Part shown: piece after piece, positions 12,909 to 20,307 of the stretch | Position numbering within the stretch: the stretch's first letter is position 1 | How the letters are laid out: every line of letters begins with the position of its first letter | Source of the DNA: an uncultured Eubacteriales bacterium | GTDB lineage: Bacteria; Bacillota; Clostridia; Christensenellales; Borkfalkiaceae | NCBI GenBank assembly: GCA_905210545.1 | Contig: CAJLXC010000029.1 | Coordinates: 1-20,307, forward strand | Length of the DNA: 20,307 nucleotides | Direction: 5' to 3' | Notes under the pieces: model-generated | Seen by the model: only the letters and a program-made list of their open reading frames with translations | Database searches by the model: none | What the model was told of the DNA's origin: nothing | Program-made: the position numbers and the translations under genes

Positions 12909-13804
12909 TGAAAGGCGTTATAATAATAAACCGTTCGGGTTTATCGGGGCAGAAATATCAGGCAAACCGATTGAAAGAAGAACTCGAAAAGCTCGGCGTG
13001 CAGGCGGATATAGTCTGCGGAGGCGCGGAACTCGGCGGCGAATTCGGCGGCGAAATCGTTATGGAAAAGGTTTGCGATTTTGCCGTTTTCCTCGATAAAG
13101 ACAAATACCTTGCGGAAATGCTGTCTGAAAAGGGCATAAGACTGTTCAATTCCGCAAAAGCCATTCGTCTGTGCGACGACAAAGGCGAAACGTGCCTTGC
13201 GCTCGCGGGGAAAGGGCTTAACATACCCGATACGCTGTTCGCGCCGCTCGTATTTAAAAAAGACGACGCTTCCCGTGAGGCGGTTAAAAAGACGGTTGCC
13301 GTCGCCTCGAAAAAGCTGGGTTTTCCCGTCGTGGTTAAAGAAAGTTACGGCTCTATGGGTTCCGGCGTGTATCTTGCGAAAAACGAAGCCGAGCTTTATA
13401 AAATTTCCGACGAGCTTTCGTTAAAACCGCATATTTATCAGAAATATCTTTCCGCGAGAAAAGGAACGGACGTTCGCGTTATCGCGATAGGCGGACGCTT
13501 CGTTTGCGCTATGGAACGATTTAATCCCGACGATTTCAGGTCTAATCTCGCGCTCGGCGGGAGCGGGAGGAAAATCGTGCCGGAAGAATCTTTTAAAAAA
13601 GCCGCGGAAAAAGCCGCGCGCGTTTTAAAGCTCGATTATTGCGGCGTGGATCTTTTATACGGCGATAACGGAGAGCCTTTTATCTGCGAAGTGAATTCCA
13701 ACGCGTTTTTTAAAGGCGCGGAAAGCGTTACCGGAGTCAACGTCGCTAAAATTTATGCCGAACATATTATAAAGACGATAAAAAAGCAAAAAAATCGCAT
13801 TTAA
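12908..13804 (+). CDS. RimK-type ATP-grasp ligase, substrate unknown
   Basis: A 298-aa cytoplasmic protein. Residues 1-90 form a pre-ATP-grasp domain (VIIINRSGLSG, LFNSAKAIRLCDDKGET). The ATP-grasp domain at about 95-290 shows VVVKESYGSMGSGV (141-154, nucleotide loop), TDVRVIAIGG (187-196), ERFNPDDFRSNLALGG (203-218) and the Mg-binding CEVNSNAFFKG (260-270; Glu261, Asn263). The order and wording match RimK/LysX relatives, which ligate amino acids to carboxyl groups of proteins or small molecules. The substrate cannot be told. The start overlaps the fhs stop by one base, so translation is coupled. Candidate roles include glutamate addition to a folate or F420-like cofactor, but that is only suggested by the fhs neighbour. 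Confidence 0.82.
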   Translation: MKGVIIINRSGLSGQKYQANRLKEELEKLGVQADIVCGGAELGGEFGGEIVMEKVCDFAVFLDKDKYLAEMLSEKGIRLFNSAKAIRLCDDKGETCLALAGKGLNIPDTLFAPLVFKKDDASREAVKKTVAVASKKLGFPVVVKESYGSMGSGVYLAKNEAELYKISDELSLKPHIYQKYLSARKGTDVRVIAIGGRFVCAMERFNPDDFRSNLALGGSGRKIVPEESFKKAAEKAARVLKLDYCGVDLLYGDNGEPFICEVNSNAFFKGAESVTGVNVAKIYAEHIIKTIKKQKNRI

Positions 13805-13817
13805 AATCCTAAAAGGG

Positions 13818-13846
13818 TTGATTATCGCGACGTAATGTGATAAAAT
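13818..13846 (+). promoter_or_regulatory. Sigma-A promoter of the nfn-hyd operon
   Basis: TTGATT (13818-13823), 17-bp spacer, TAAAAT (13841-13846) with TG at 13838-13839. It has the same boxes and spacing as the ung promoter. The start is predicted near 13853, about 57 nt before nfnA. Confidence 0.75.
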
Positions 13847-13877
13847 ATTTTAGTTGTACGCTTTGCGTCACGAAAAC

Positions 13878-13894
13878 TTGTAAAATTTTTACAA
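13878..13894. promoter_or_regulatory. Rex-like palindrome in the nfn-hyd leader
   Basis: TTGTAAAA-T-TTTTACAA is a perfect 8-bp inverted repeat around one base, at about +25 to +41 from the predicted start and abutting the ribosome site. The TTGT...ACAA ends are those of Rex (NADH/NAD+ sensor) operators, which commonly control hydrogenase and NADH-linked operons in Clostridia. Rex sites are usually 18 bp with an even centre, so this one is a base short. It could also form an RNA hairpin over the ribosome site. Confidence 0.45.
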
Positions 13895-13909
13895 AAGGGA
13901 GAGTATGAA

Positions 13910-14752
13910 ATGTTTGAAATAGTTTCTCGTAAATCTCTTAATCCTACCGTAACGGAGCTTGAAATCAAAGCTCCGTTCGTCGCTAAAAAAGCGCAGGCTG
14001 GGCAGTTCGTCATCGTCCGCGCGACAGCCGACGGGGAGAGAATTCCGCTCACGGTCGCGGACTTCGACAGAGAAAAAGGAACGGTAAAGATTATCTTTCA
14101 GATAGTCGGAGCAACCACCTATATCCTTAACACGCTTAAAGTCGGGGATTTCGTCGCGGACTTCGTGGGACCGCTCGGCAATCCCACCGAAACGGAAGGA
14201 CTTAAAAAAGTCGCGGTGGTCGGCGGCGGCGTGGGTTGCGCGATCGCGTATCCCGTTGCCAAAAAATTGCACGAAGAAGGCGCGGAAGTTCATTCCATAG
14301 TCGGATTCAGAAACAAGGATCTCGTTATTTTAGAGGACGAGTTCAGAAAAGTAAGCGATAAATACGTGCTTATGTCCGACGACGGCACCGCCGGCGAAAA
14401 AGGACTCGTCACCGACGCGCTGAAACGCCTTATCGACAGCGGCGAAAAATACGACGAGGTTATCGCCATAGGTCCTGTCATTATGATGAAATTCGTCTGC
14501 CGCCTTACGAAAGAATACGGCGTTAAAACGGTTATCAGTATGAACCCGATAATGATAGACGGAACGGGTATGTGCGGCGGCTGTCGCCTTACCGTCGGCG
14601 GCAAAACCAAGTTCGCGTGCGTAGACGGACCCGATTTCGACGGTCACGAGGTAGATTTTGACGAAGCAATGTCCCGCGGCGCGAGCTATAAAGAGTGGGA
14701 AAGACACAAATACGAAGAAACCTGTAACCTTTTTAACAAGGAGGTAAAGTGA
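13910..14752 (+). CDS. nfnA: NfnA-type FAD/[2Fe-2S] subunit of NADH-dependent ferredoxin:NADP+ oxidoreductase
   Basis: A 280-aa protein of the PyrK/ferredoxin-NADP-reductase-like group (also called SudB). The N-terminal FAD-binding barrel is at about 1-98 with RIPLTVAD. The NAD(P)-binding domain begins at about 100 (KVAVVGGGVGC). The C-terminal cluster motif DGTGMCGGCR...FACVDGP holds Asp218, Cys222, Cys225 and Cys237, the unusual Asp-ligated [2Fe-2S] site described for the family. It pairs with the next gene to form the flavin-based electron-bifurcating complex linking NADH, NADPH and ferredoxin. The ribosome site is AAAGGGAG, 7 nt from ATG 13910. An overlapping out-of-frame ATG at 13905 stops after five codons. 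A lone sulfide dehydrogenase role is an older name for the same pair. Confidence 0.9.
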   Translation: MFEIVSRKSLNPTVTELEIKAPFVAKKAQAGQFVIVRATADGERIPLTVADFDREKGTVKIIFQIVGATTYILNTLKVGDFVADFVGPLGNPTETEGLKKVAVVGGGVGCAIAYPVAKKLHEEGAEVHSIVGFRNKDLVILEDEFRKVSDKYVLMSDDGTAGEKGLVTDALKRLIDSGEKYDEVIAIGPVIMMKFVCRLTKEYGVKTVISMNPIMIDGTGMCGGCRLTVGGKTKFACVDGPDFDGHEVDFDEAMSRGASYKEWERHKYEETCNLFNKEVK

Positions 14753-14754
14753 TT

Positions 14755-16137
14755 ATGCCTAATATGTCGCTCAAAAAAAATCCGATGCCCGTTCAGAGTG
14801 CGGAAGAAAGAAACAAAAATTTTAAGGAAGTCGCTTTGGGATATACCGAAGAAGACGCCCTTTCGGAAGCGGAAAGATGTCTGCATTGCAAAAACAAACC
14901 TTGCGTTTCCGGTTGTCCCGTTATGGTAAATATTCCCGATTTTATCGGGAAGGTCAAAGAAAAAGATTACGAAGGCGCATATGAGATTATCGCTCAAACG
15001 TCTTCTCTCCCCGCGGTGTGCGGCAGAGTCTGCCCGCAGGAAACACAATGCGAAAAGCATTGTATCCGCGGAATAAAAGGAGAACCCGTAGGTATCGGCA
15101 GATTAGAGAGATTCGTTGCCGACTATCACAACGCGCATTCCGATAAGCTTGCCGAAAAGCCCGTTTCCAACGGCAAAAAGGTCGCGGTTATCGGCAGCGG
15201 TCCCGCAGGACTTACGTGCGCGGGCGATCTCGCGAAGAAAGGCTACGACGTCACCGTTTTCGAAGCGTTGCATTTAGCGGGCGGCGTTCTCTCTTACGGA
15301 ATCCCCGAATTCAGACTTCCCAAGAGTATAGTCGCCAAAGAAATAGAATCCCTTAAAGCTCTCGGCGTTAAGGTAGAAACGGATATGGTTATCGGCAAAG
15401 TTCTTTCTATAAACGAGCTAATCTCGGAATACGGCTTTAAAGCGGTGTTCGTAGGCTCGGGCGCGGGACTTCCCAAATTTATGAATATAGAAGGCGAAAA
15501 CCTTAACGGCGTGTATTCCGCGAACGAATTCTTAACGCGTATCAACCTGATGAAGGCTTATAAAGAAGATTCCTCCACGCCGATAAAACGCGGCAAAAAG
15601 GTGGTGGTAGTCGGCGGCGGAAACGTCGCTATGGACGCCGCGCGTTGCGCGAAAAGACTCGGCGCGGACGTACATATCGTTTACAGAAGAACGCTTAACG
15701 AGCTTCCCGCAAGAAAGGAAGAGGTCGAACACGCTATGGAAGAGGGAATCGTGTTTACGCTGCTTACAAACCCCGTTAAAATCAACGGCGACGAAAAACG
15801 CTGGGTAAATTCCGTTACCTGCGTCAAAATGCAGCTTTCCGAACCCGACGCTTCCGGCAGAGCGCGTCCCGTGGTCATCGAAGGCAGCGAATTCGATATA
15901 GAAGCGGACGTTGTCATTATGGCTCTTGGCACTTCGCCTAACCCGCTCATCAAATCCACGACGGAAGGGTTAGAAGTAAACAATCACGGCGGTATCATCA
16001 CCGACGAAAACGGCAAGACCTCCGTTACGGCGGTATACGCCGGCGGGGACGCGGTTACGGGCGCGGCGACGGTTATTCTTGCGATGGGCGCGGGCAAGAC
16101 CGCGGCAAAAGCCATAGACGAATATCTTAATAAATAA
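14755..16137 (+). CDS. nfnB: NfnB-type large subunit, GltD-like oxidoreductase
   Basis: About 460 aa, homologous to the glutamate synthase small subunit (also called SudA/GltA). The N-terminal cysteine domain has RCLHCKNKPCVSGCPV and CGRVCPQETQCEKHCIRG, which bind two [4Fe-4S] clusters. An FAD site VAVIGSGPAGLTCAG (about 142-156) and an NADPH site VVVVGGGNVAMDAARC follow. The C-terminal AGGDAVTGAATVILAMGAGK closes the FAD fold. No glutamate synthase large subunit is adjacent; its partner is nfnA, so NfnB is preferred over GltD. The ribosome site AGGAGG (14739-14744) serves either ATG 14755 (10-nt spacing, chosen) or GTG 14749 (4-nt spacing, overlapping the nfnA stop as GTGA); the latter would add two residues. 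Confidence 0.9.
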   Translation: MPNMSLKKNPMPVQSAEERNKNFKEVALGYTEEDALSEAERCLHCKNKPCVSGCPVMVNIPDFIGKVKEKDYEGAYEIIAQTSSLPAVCGRVCPQETQCEKHCIRGIKGEPVGIGRLERFVADYHNAHSDKLAEKPVSNGKKVAVIGSGPAGLTCAGDLAKKGYDVTVFEALHLAGGVLSYGIPEFRLPKSIVAKEIESLKALGVKVETDMVIGKVLSINELISEYGFKAVFVGSGAGLPKFMNIEGENLNGVYSANEFLTRINLMKAYKEDSSTPIKRGKKVVVVGGGNVAMDAARCAKRLGADVHIVYRRTLNELPARKEEVEHAMEEGIVFTLLTNPVKINGDEKRWVNSVTCVKMQLSEPDASGRARPVVIEGSEFDIEADVVIMALGTSPNPLIKSTTEGLEVNNHGGIITDENGKTSVTAVYAGGDAVTGAATVILAMGAGKTAAKAIDEYLNK

Positions 16138-16152
16138 CACTACGGAGATAAT

Positions 16153-16629
16153 ATGCAGGATACAATAGATTATATCGTGCTCGACAAGGCGATAGCCGAG
16201 TTCGGAGCAAAAGAAAGCTCGCTCATCGCGATACTTCAGCGCGCGCAGGAAGCGTATCGTTACCTTCCCGCGGAGATTTTTCCTTATCTGTCGGCAAAGC
16301 TCGGCGTAAGCGAAGCCAAAATTTACGGCGTAGCCACGTTTTACGAGAATTTTTCGCTCGAAAAGAAAGGTAAATACGTTATCAAGGTGTGCGACGGCAC
16401 TGCGTGCCACGTCCGCCACTCCGTACCTATTTTAGAGGCTTTAAGAAAAGAACTCGGTCTTTCCGCGGAGAAAAAAACCACGGACGACGGCAACTTTACG
16501 GTAGAAACCGTGTCGTGTCTCGGCGCGTGTTCTTCCGCACCCGCGGTAATGGTCAACGACGAGATTTATCCGTCGATGAACCCCGACAAAGCCATCGCGC
16601 TCGTCATATCGTTACAGGGGGATAAATAA
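16153..16629 (+). CDS. hydC: HydC/NuoE-type [2Fe-2S] subunit of NADH-linked hydrogenase
   Basis: A 158-aa thioredoxin-like ferredoxin of the NuoE family. The four cluster ligands are Cys80 and Cys85 (KVCDGTACHVR) and Cys122 and Cys126 (VSCLGACSSAP). The helical N-terminal third (residues 1-70, ending YGVATFYENFSLEKKGK) is typical of complex I 24-kDa relatives. Because it is followed directly by NuoF-like and [FeFe]-hydrogenase genes and not by other nuo genes, it is read as HydC (HymA) of a trimeric cytoplasmic hydrogenase. It starts 15 nt after nfnB with a CGGAGA site, and its stop overlaps the next ATG by one base. Confidence 0.93.
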   Translation: MQDTIDYIVLDKAIAEFGAKESSLIAILQRAQEAYRYLPAEIFPYLSAKLGVSEAKIYGVATFYENFSLEKKGKYVIKVCDGTACHVRHSVPILEALRKELGLSAEKKTTDDGNFTVETVSCLGACSSAPAVMVNDEIYPSMNPDKAIALVISLQGDK

Positions 16630-18512
16630 TGCTTAAATCGAGAGAAGAACTTATCGCGCTCCGCGGCAGGCTCGCCGCGGCGTATAATGCGGAAAAACAA
16701 AGAATCATCGTGTGCGCGGGCGCGGGTTGCGTTTCTAAGGGCGCGCTTAAGGTACACAAAAGGTTAGAAGAACTGATGAGTGAAAAGGGCGTGAATTTCT
16801 CGCTCGAATTGCAGAAAGAGCCGCACGGCGACGGCGTTCGCCTTAAAGAGAGCGGCTGTCACGGCTTTTGCGAGGTCGGTCCGCTGGTCAGAATAGAACC
16901 GCAAGGCTGGCTTTACGTTAAAGTCGGAGAAGACGATTGCGAAGACATTATCGAAAAAACCGTTCTTCGCGGCGAATGCGTGGACAGACTCGCGTTCACG
17001 GAAAACGGCGTGGTTTATCGCGAACAGAAAGAAGTGCCTTTCTACAAATCGCAGACCCGCCTCGTTCTCGACAACTGCGACAAGATAGACGCTTCTTCTA
17101 TAGAAGAATATATCGCGCTCGGCGGCTATACCGCGCTTGAAAAAGTCCTGTTCGAAATGACTTCGGAAGAAGTGGTTAAAGAAATAACCGATTCCGGACT
17201 TCGCGGCAGGGGCGGCGGCGGATTCCCCGCGGGCAAAAAGTGGAGTCAGGTCGCGGCGCAGAAGTGCGAAGAAAAATACGTCGTCTGCAACGGCGACGAG
17301 GGCGACCCCGGGGCGTTTATGGACAGATCCGTTATGGAAGACGATCCCCACAGAATGATAGAGGGTATGATTATCGCGGGTATTGCCTGCGGCGCGAAAA
17401 ACGGATATATTTACGTTCGCGCGGAATATCCAAAAGCGGTCGCCCGTCTTAATCTTGCGATAAGTCAGGCTACGGAACTCGGCATAATGGGCGAGAATAT
17501 TCTCGGCTCGGGCAAAAGCTTTTGCTTACATATCAACAAGGGCGCGGGCGCGTTCGTCTGCGGCGAAGGATCGGCTCTTACCGCTTCTATAGAAGGTAAA
17601 CGCGGTATGCCGAGAACCAAGCCGCCCCGCACGGTAGAACACGGCTTGTTCGATAAGCCCACCGTGCTTAACAACGTAGAAACGTTCGCCAACGTGTCGC
17701 TCATAATAAACAAGGGCGCGGAGTGGTATAAATCCATCGGAACGGAAAACTCCTCCGGCACTAAAACGTTCGCTTTAACCGGCAACATCAAAAACGCGGG
17801 ACTTATAGAAGTGCCTATGGGTACGACTTTGAGAGAGGTTATTTTCGATATCGGCGGCGGCGTGCGCGACGGCAAAAAGTTCAAAGCCGTGCAAATCGGC
17901 GGTCCGTCCGGCGGCTGTCTTACGGAAGAACATTTAGACCTTCCGCTCGATTTCGACTCGCTAAAAAAAGTCGGCGCGATAATCGGTTCCGGCGGACTTG
18001 TCGTTATGGACGATCATACCTGTATGGTAGAAGTAGCGCGTTTCTTTATGAACTTCACCCAGCACGAGTCGTGCGGGAAATGTGTTCCGTGCAGAGAAGG
18101 AACGAAGAGAATGCTCGAAATTCTTAACAGAATAGTAGAAGGCAGAGGCGAAGACGGCGATATAGAAATGCTTAAAGAACTTGGCGAATCCATATCCGCA
18201 ATGGCTCTTTGCGGACTCGGCAAAACCGCTGCGGGTCCGGTACTTTCCACGATCAAGTATTTCGAAGACGAATACAAGGCGCATATCTACGAAAAACACT
18301 GCCCCGCGAACGCGTGTCAGAAACTTAAAACGATCAAAATCGATCCCGAACTCTGCAAAGGCTGCAGCAAGTGCGCGCGCCACTGCCCCGTTCTGGCTAT
18401 ATCCGGCGAAATCAAACAGACGTTCGCCATCGATCAATCAAAATGCATCAAGTGCGGAACGTGTCTGGACGCTTGTCCGTTCGGCGCGATAAAGGAGAGT
18501 TGGAATGGATAA
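16629..18512 (+). CDS. hydB: HydB/NuoF-type FMN and NADH-binding subunit
   Basis: A 627-aa protein, longer than NuoF because of extra cluster domains at both ends, as in HydB of trimeric hydrogenases. Residues 1-100 are a thioredoxin-like [2Fe-2S] domain (VCAGAGCVSKG with Cys29 and Cys34; SGCHGFCEVGP with Cys77 and Cys81). The NADH/FMN core has SGLRGRGGGGFPAGKKW at about 189-205 and NGDEGDPGAFMDR. The N3-like cluster motif ESCGKCVPCREGT is at about 480-492. The last 60 residues hold two [4Fe-4S] ferredoxin motifs (CKGCSKCARHCPV, CIKCGTCLDACPF). It oxidises NADH or reduces NAD+ and passes electrons to HydA. Its end overlaps hydA by 8 bp. Confidence 0.95.
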   Translation: MLKSREELIALRGRLAAAYNAEKQRIIVCAGAGCVSKGALKVHKRLEELMSEKGVNFSLELQKEPHGDGVRLKESGCHGFCEVGPLVRIEPQGWLYVKVGEDDCEDIIEKTVLRGECVDRLAFTENGVVYREQKEVPFYKSQTRLVLDNCDKIDASSIEEYIALGGYTALEKVLFEMTSEEVVKEITDSGLRGRGGGGFPAGKKWSQVAAQKCEEKYVVCNGDEGDPGAFMDRSVMEDDPHRMIEGMIIAGIACGAKNGYIYVRAEYPKAVARLNLAISQATELGIMGENILGSGKSFCLHINKGAGAFVCGEGSALTASIEGKRGMPRTKPPRTVEHGLFDKPTVLNNVETFANVSLIINKGAEWYKSIGTENSSGTKTFALTGNIKNAGLIEVPMGTTLREVIFDIGGGVRDGKKFKAVQIGGPSGGCLTEEHLDLPLDFDSLKKVGAIIGSGGLVVMDDHTCMVEVARFFMNFTQHESCGKCVPCREGTKRMLEILNRIVEGRGEDGDIEMLKELGESISAMALCGLGKTAAGPVLSTIKYFEDEYKAHIYEKHCPANACQKLKTIKIDPELCKGCSKCARHCPVLAISGEIKQTFAIDQSKCIKCGTCLDACPFGAIKESWNG

Positions 18513-20181
18513 GAAATTTATGACGATAGACGGCAAAACCGTCGAAATCAACGGAGAACGCAATATTCTCGAAGTGGCGAGAAAAGCGGGCGTCGATATA
18601 CCCGCGTTCTGCTACGATCCCGAACTTTCCATTTACGGCGCGTGCAGAATGTGCGTGTTCGAGAACGAGCGCGGCGGGATAGACGCGTCCTGCTCGGCGC
18701 AGCCTCGCGACGGCATGGTTATAAAAACCAACACGCCGCGACTCAGAAAATACAGAAAAATGGTGCTTGAACTGCTTCTTGCAAGTCATTGCAGAGATTG
18801 CACGGTCTGCCCCAAAAACAACAACTGCAAATTGCAGGAATTCGCGCTCCGCTATAACCTTACGGACGTGAGATTTCCTAATAACTATATTCAAGCCGAA
18901 AAAGACGCTTCTTCTTATTCTATCGTCCGCGATCCCGCAAAGTGCATACTCTGCGGCAAGTGCGTGAGAATGTGTAACGAAGTGCAGAACGTCGGCGCGA
19001 TAGATTACGGATTCAGAAGTTCCAAAATGAAAATCGTTACCGCGTTCGACGGCGAGATCGCAAATTCGCCCTGCGTGGGTTGCGGTCAATGCGCGGCGGT
19101 TTGTCCCGTCGGCGCGATCGTCGTAAAAAGCGATGCGGAGGCGGTCTGGAACGCGCTTGCGGACGGCAATACGGAGGTATCCGTTCAGGTCGCACCCGCG
19201 GTCAGAGTCGCGCTCGGCAAAGAACTCGGGCTTAAAGAAGGCGAGCCGCTTATGGGCAAACTCGTTTTCGCGCTCAAGGCTCTCGGCTTCGATAAGGTAT
19301 ACGATACTTCACTCGGCGCGGATATGACTATTTTCGAAGAGGCGGCAGAGTTTCTCGACAGACTGAATAACGGCGGCAAGCTGCCTTTGTTCACGTCCTG
19401 CTGCCCTGCGTGGGTTAAGTTTGCGGAACAGAAATATCCGGAGCTTTTATCAAACGTTTCTTCCTGCAAATCGCCTATGGAAATGTTTGCGGCGGTCGTT
19501 AAAAATCAATATAAAGGCGAAAAGAAGCACGTTCACGTGGCGATAATGCCTTGCACCGCCAAAAAATTCGAAGCCAAACGCGAAGAATTTGTCGCAAAAG
19601 ACGGTTCGCAGGCGGTCGATTACGTTCTTTCCACTCAGGAAATCATTTCTATGATAAAAACCGCAGGCATAAACTTTGCGGAAGCGGAAAGCGTTGCCGT
19701 GGATAATCCGTTTGAAGAGTATACCGGCGCGGGCGTGATATTCGGCGTGACCGGCGGCGTTACGGAAGCTGTCCTGAGATTTGCGGCAAAAGATAAATCT
19801 CTTAAAGAAATCGCTTATACGGGCGTGAGAGGTCTTGCGGGCGTCAAAGAAGCGACCGTTAAGATTGCGGGCAAAGACGTTAAAATCGCGGTCGTCAGCG
19901 GTCTTGCCAACGCGAGCAGACTTATCGAAAAAATCAAAAACGGAGAAGCGGCTTATGACTTCGTAGAGGTTATGGCTTGTCCTTCCGGCTGTATCAACGG
20001 CGGCGGACAACCGAGAACGGAACTTTGCGGCAGAACTCTCCGCGCGGAAGGCATTTATAAGGCGGACGAAATAGAAGCAAAACGCGCTTCCGACGAAAAC
20101 GTTTCCGTCAAAAAGATTTTAGACGATATGGATAGCCGCTTGAAACACGAGCTTTTGCATACTTCCTATAAAAAAAGATAA
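18505..20181 (+). CDS. hydA: [FeFe] hydrogenase catalytic subunit HydA
   Basis: A 558-aa cytoplasmic M3-type catalytic subunit. A plant-type [2Fe-2S] domain is at 1-78 (Cys36, 47, 50, 63). The His-ligated cluster HCRDCTVCPKNNNC follows (His95, Cys99, 102, 108). Two [4Fe-4S] motifs use Cys147-157 and Cys190-200. The H-cluster domain has TSCCPAW (Cys299 proton relay, Cys300 ligand), MPCTAKKFE (Cys350) and MACPSGCINGGGQP (Cys492, Cys496). The C-terminal small-subunit-like segment ends in HELLHTSYKK. All ligands are intact, so activity is expected if HydEFG maturases exist elsewhere; none is here. The ribosome site AAAGGAGAG lies 7 nt upstream, inside hydB. With HydB and HydC it interconverts H2 with NADH and ferredoxin. 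Confidence 0.97.
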   Translation: MDKKFMTIDGKTVEINGERNILEVARKAGVDIPAFCYDPELSIYGACRMCVFENERGGIDASCSAQPRDGMVIKTNTPRLRKYRKMVLELLLASHCRDCTVCPKNNNCKLQEFALRYNLTDVRFPNNYIQAEKDASSYSIVRDPAKCILCGKCVRMCNEVQNVGAIDYGFRSSKMKIVTAFDGEIANSPCVGCGQCAAVCPVGAIVVKSDAEAVWNALADGNTEVSVQVAPAVRVALGKELGLKEGEPLMGKLVFALKALGFDKVYDTSLGADMTIFEEAAEFLDRLNNGGKLPLFTSCCPAWVKFAEQKYPELLSNVSSCKSPMEMFAAVVKNQYKGEKKHVHVAIMPCTAKKFEAKREEFVAKDGSQAVDYVLSTQEIISMIKTAGINFAEAESVAVDNPFEEYTGAGVIFGVTGGVTEAVLRFAAKDKSLKEIAYTGVRGLAGVKEATVKIAGKDVKIAVVSGLANASRLIEKIKNGEAAYDFVEVMACPSGCINGGGQPRTELCGRTLRAEGIYKADEIEAKRASDENVSVKKILDDMDSRLKHELLHTSYKKR

Positions 20182-20196
20182 ATAATATTTAACGAT

Positions 20197-20234
20197 AACG
20201 CCGCGTCGGGTTATTCACGACGCGGCGTTGTTTT
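20197..20234 (+). terminator. Terminator of the nfn-hyd operon
   Basis: A 12-bp perfect stem (AACGCCGCGTCG / CGACGCGGCGTT) with a 9-nt loop, then GTTTTA. It begins 15 nt after the hydA stop. Confidence 0.85.
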
Positions 20235-20253
20235 ATGCTCTGCAGGAAGAAAT

Positions 20254-20274
20254 CCCCCTTAAAGAATAAGGGGG
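20254..20274. repeat. C-run/G-run hairpin, possible dispersed repeat
   Basis: CCCCCTTA and TAAGGGGG form an 8-bp stem with an AAGAA loop, followed by a second G-run (CAGGGGGAT). No gene is visible from 20182 to the right edge. Copy number elsewhere is unknown. Confidence 0.4.
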
Positions 20275-20307
20275 CAGGGGGATATGAGGAGTTTTCAGGG
20301 TAACGGG

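Noticed and set aside
13905..13922. Five-codon ORF (ATG AAA TGT TTG AAA TAG) overlapping the nfnA start
   Set aside because: It is too short and arises by chance from the ATGAAATG start context; ATG 13910 has the better ribosome-site spacing.
14755..16137. GltD, small subunit of glutamate synthase
   Set aside because: There is no gltB; the partner is a PyrK-like FAD/[2Fe-2S] subunit, which defines NfnAB/SudAB.
16153..18512. Complex I (nuoE-nuoF) fragment
   Set aside because: No other nuo genes follow; hydA overlaps nuoF-like hydB, and hydB carries the extra C-terminal ferredoxin domain of hydrogenases.

Overview
The window reads as chromosomal core sequence from an obligately anaerobic, low-to-moderate GC Bacillota (Clostridia-type) bacterium. 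The reasons are: a trimeric NADH-linked [FeFe] hydrogenase beside an NfnAB-type transhydrogenase, formate-tetrahydrofolate ligase, a SpoIVFA/SpoIVFB sporulation protease pair, strong AAGGAGG-like ribosome binding sites, short intergenic gaps with GC-stem/T-run terminators, and near-consensus sigma-A promoters. No rRNA, tRNA, CRISPR, phage or IS transposase gene was seen. The family or genus cannot be fixed from the sequence alone.

Layout. (1) 1-2690: mntP (Mn efflux, minus strand) diverges from a ung-apgM pair; two good promoters overlap in the 109-bp gap. (2) 2626-3111: the only long gene-poor stretch. It holds a terminator, a MITE-like inverted/tandem repeat, a 3' stub of a lost XRE-type HTH regulator with what is probably its old terminator, and a candidate sigma-E-like promoter. 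(3) 3112-4854: a SpoIVFA-like membrane protein and a SpoIVFB-like intramembrane metalloprotease, closed by a clear terminator. (4) 4917-8367: an apparent operon with its own promoter and terminator, encoding a 45-aa small protein, a secreted protein of unknown function, and one long ORF that joins a DMT/EamA permease in frame to a LacX-type aldose epimerase. (5) 8355-13804: trkA-trkH (K+ uptake), fhs, and a RimK-type ATP-grasp ligase, tightly packed. The trkA promoter candidate lies inside the preceding terminator and predicts an almost leaderless mRNA. (6) 13818-20234: a five-gene redox operon, nfnA-nfnB-hydC-hydB-hydA, with a TTGATT-N17-TAAAAT promoter and a Rex-like TTGT...ACAA palindrome in the leader, closed by a terminator. 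A further GC-rich hairpin repeat lies at the right edge.

Together, region 6 links NADH, NADPH, ferredoxin and H2 pools (electron bifurcation or confurcation), and fhs supplies one-carbon folate chemistry. The points most worth a second look are the permease-epimerase in-frame fusion with a preserved internal ribosome site, the unlisted 45-aa gene with its secreted partner, the XRE stub bordered by the repeat, the trkA terminator/promoter overlap, and the Rex-like site. I did not find strong evidence for a wholly new multi-gene system; most genes belong to known families.
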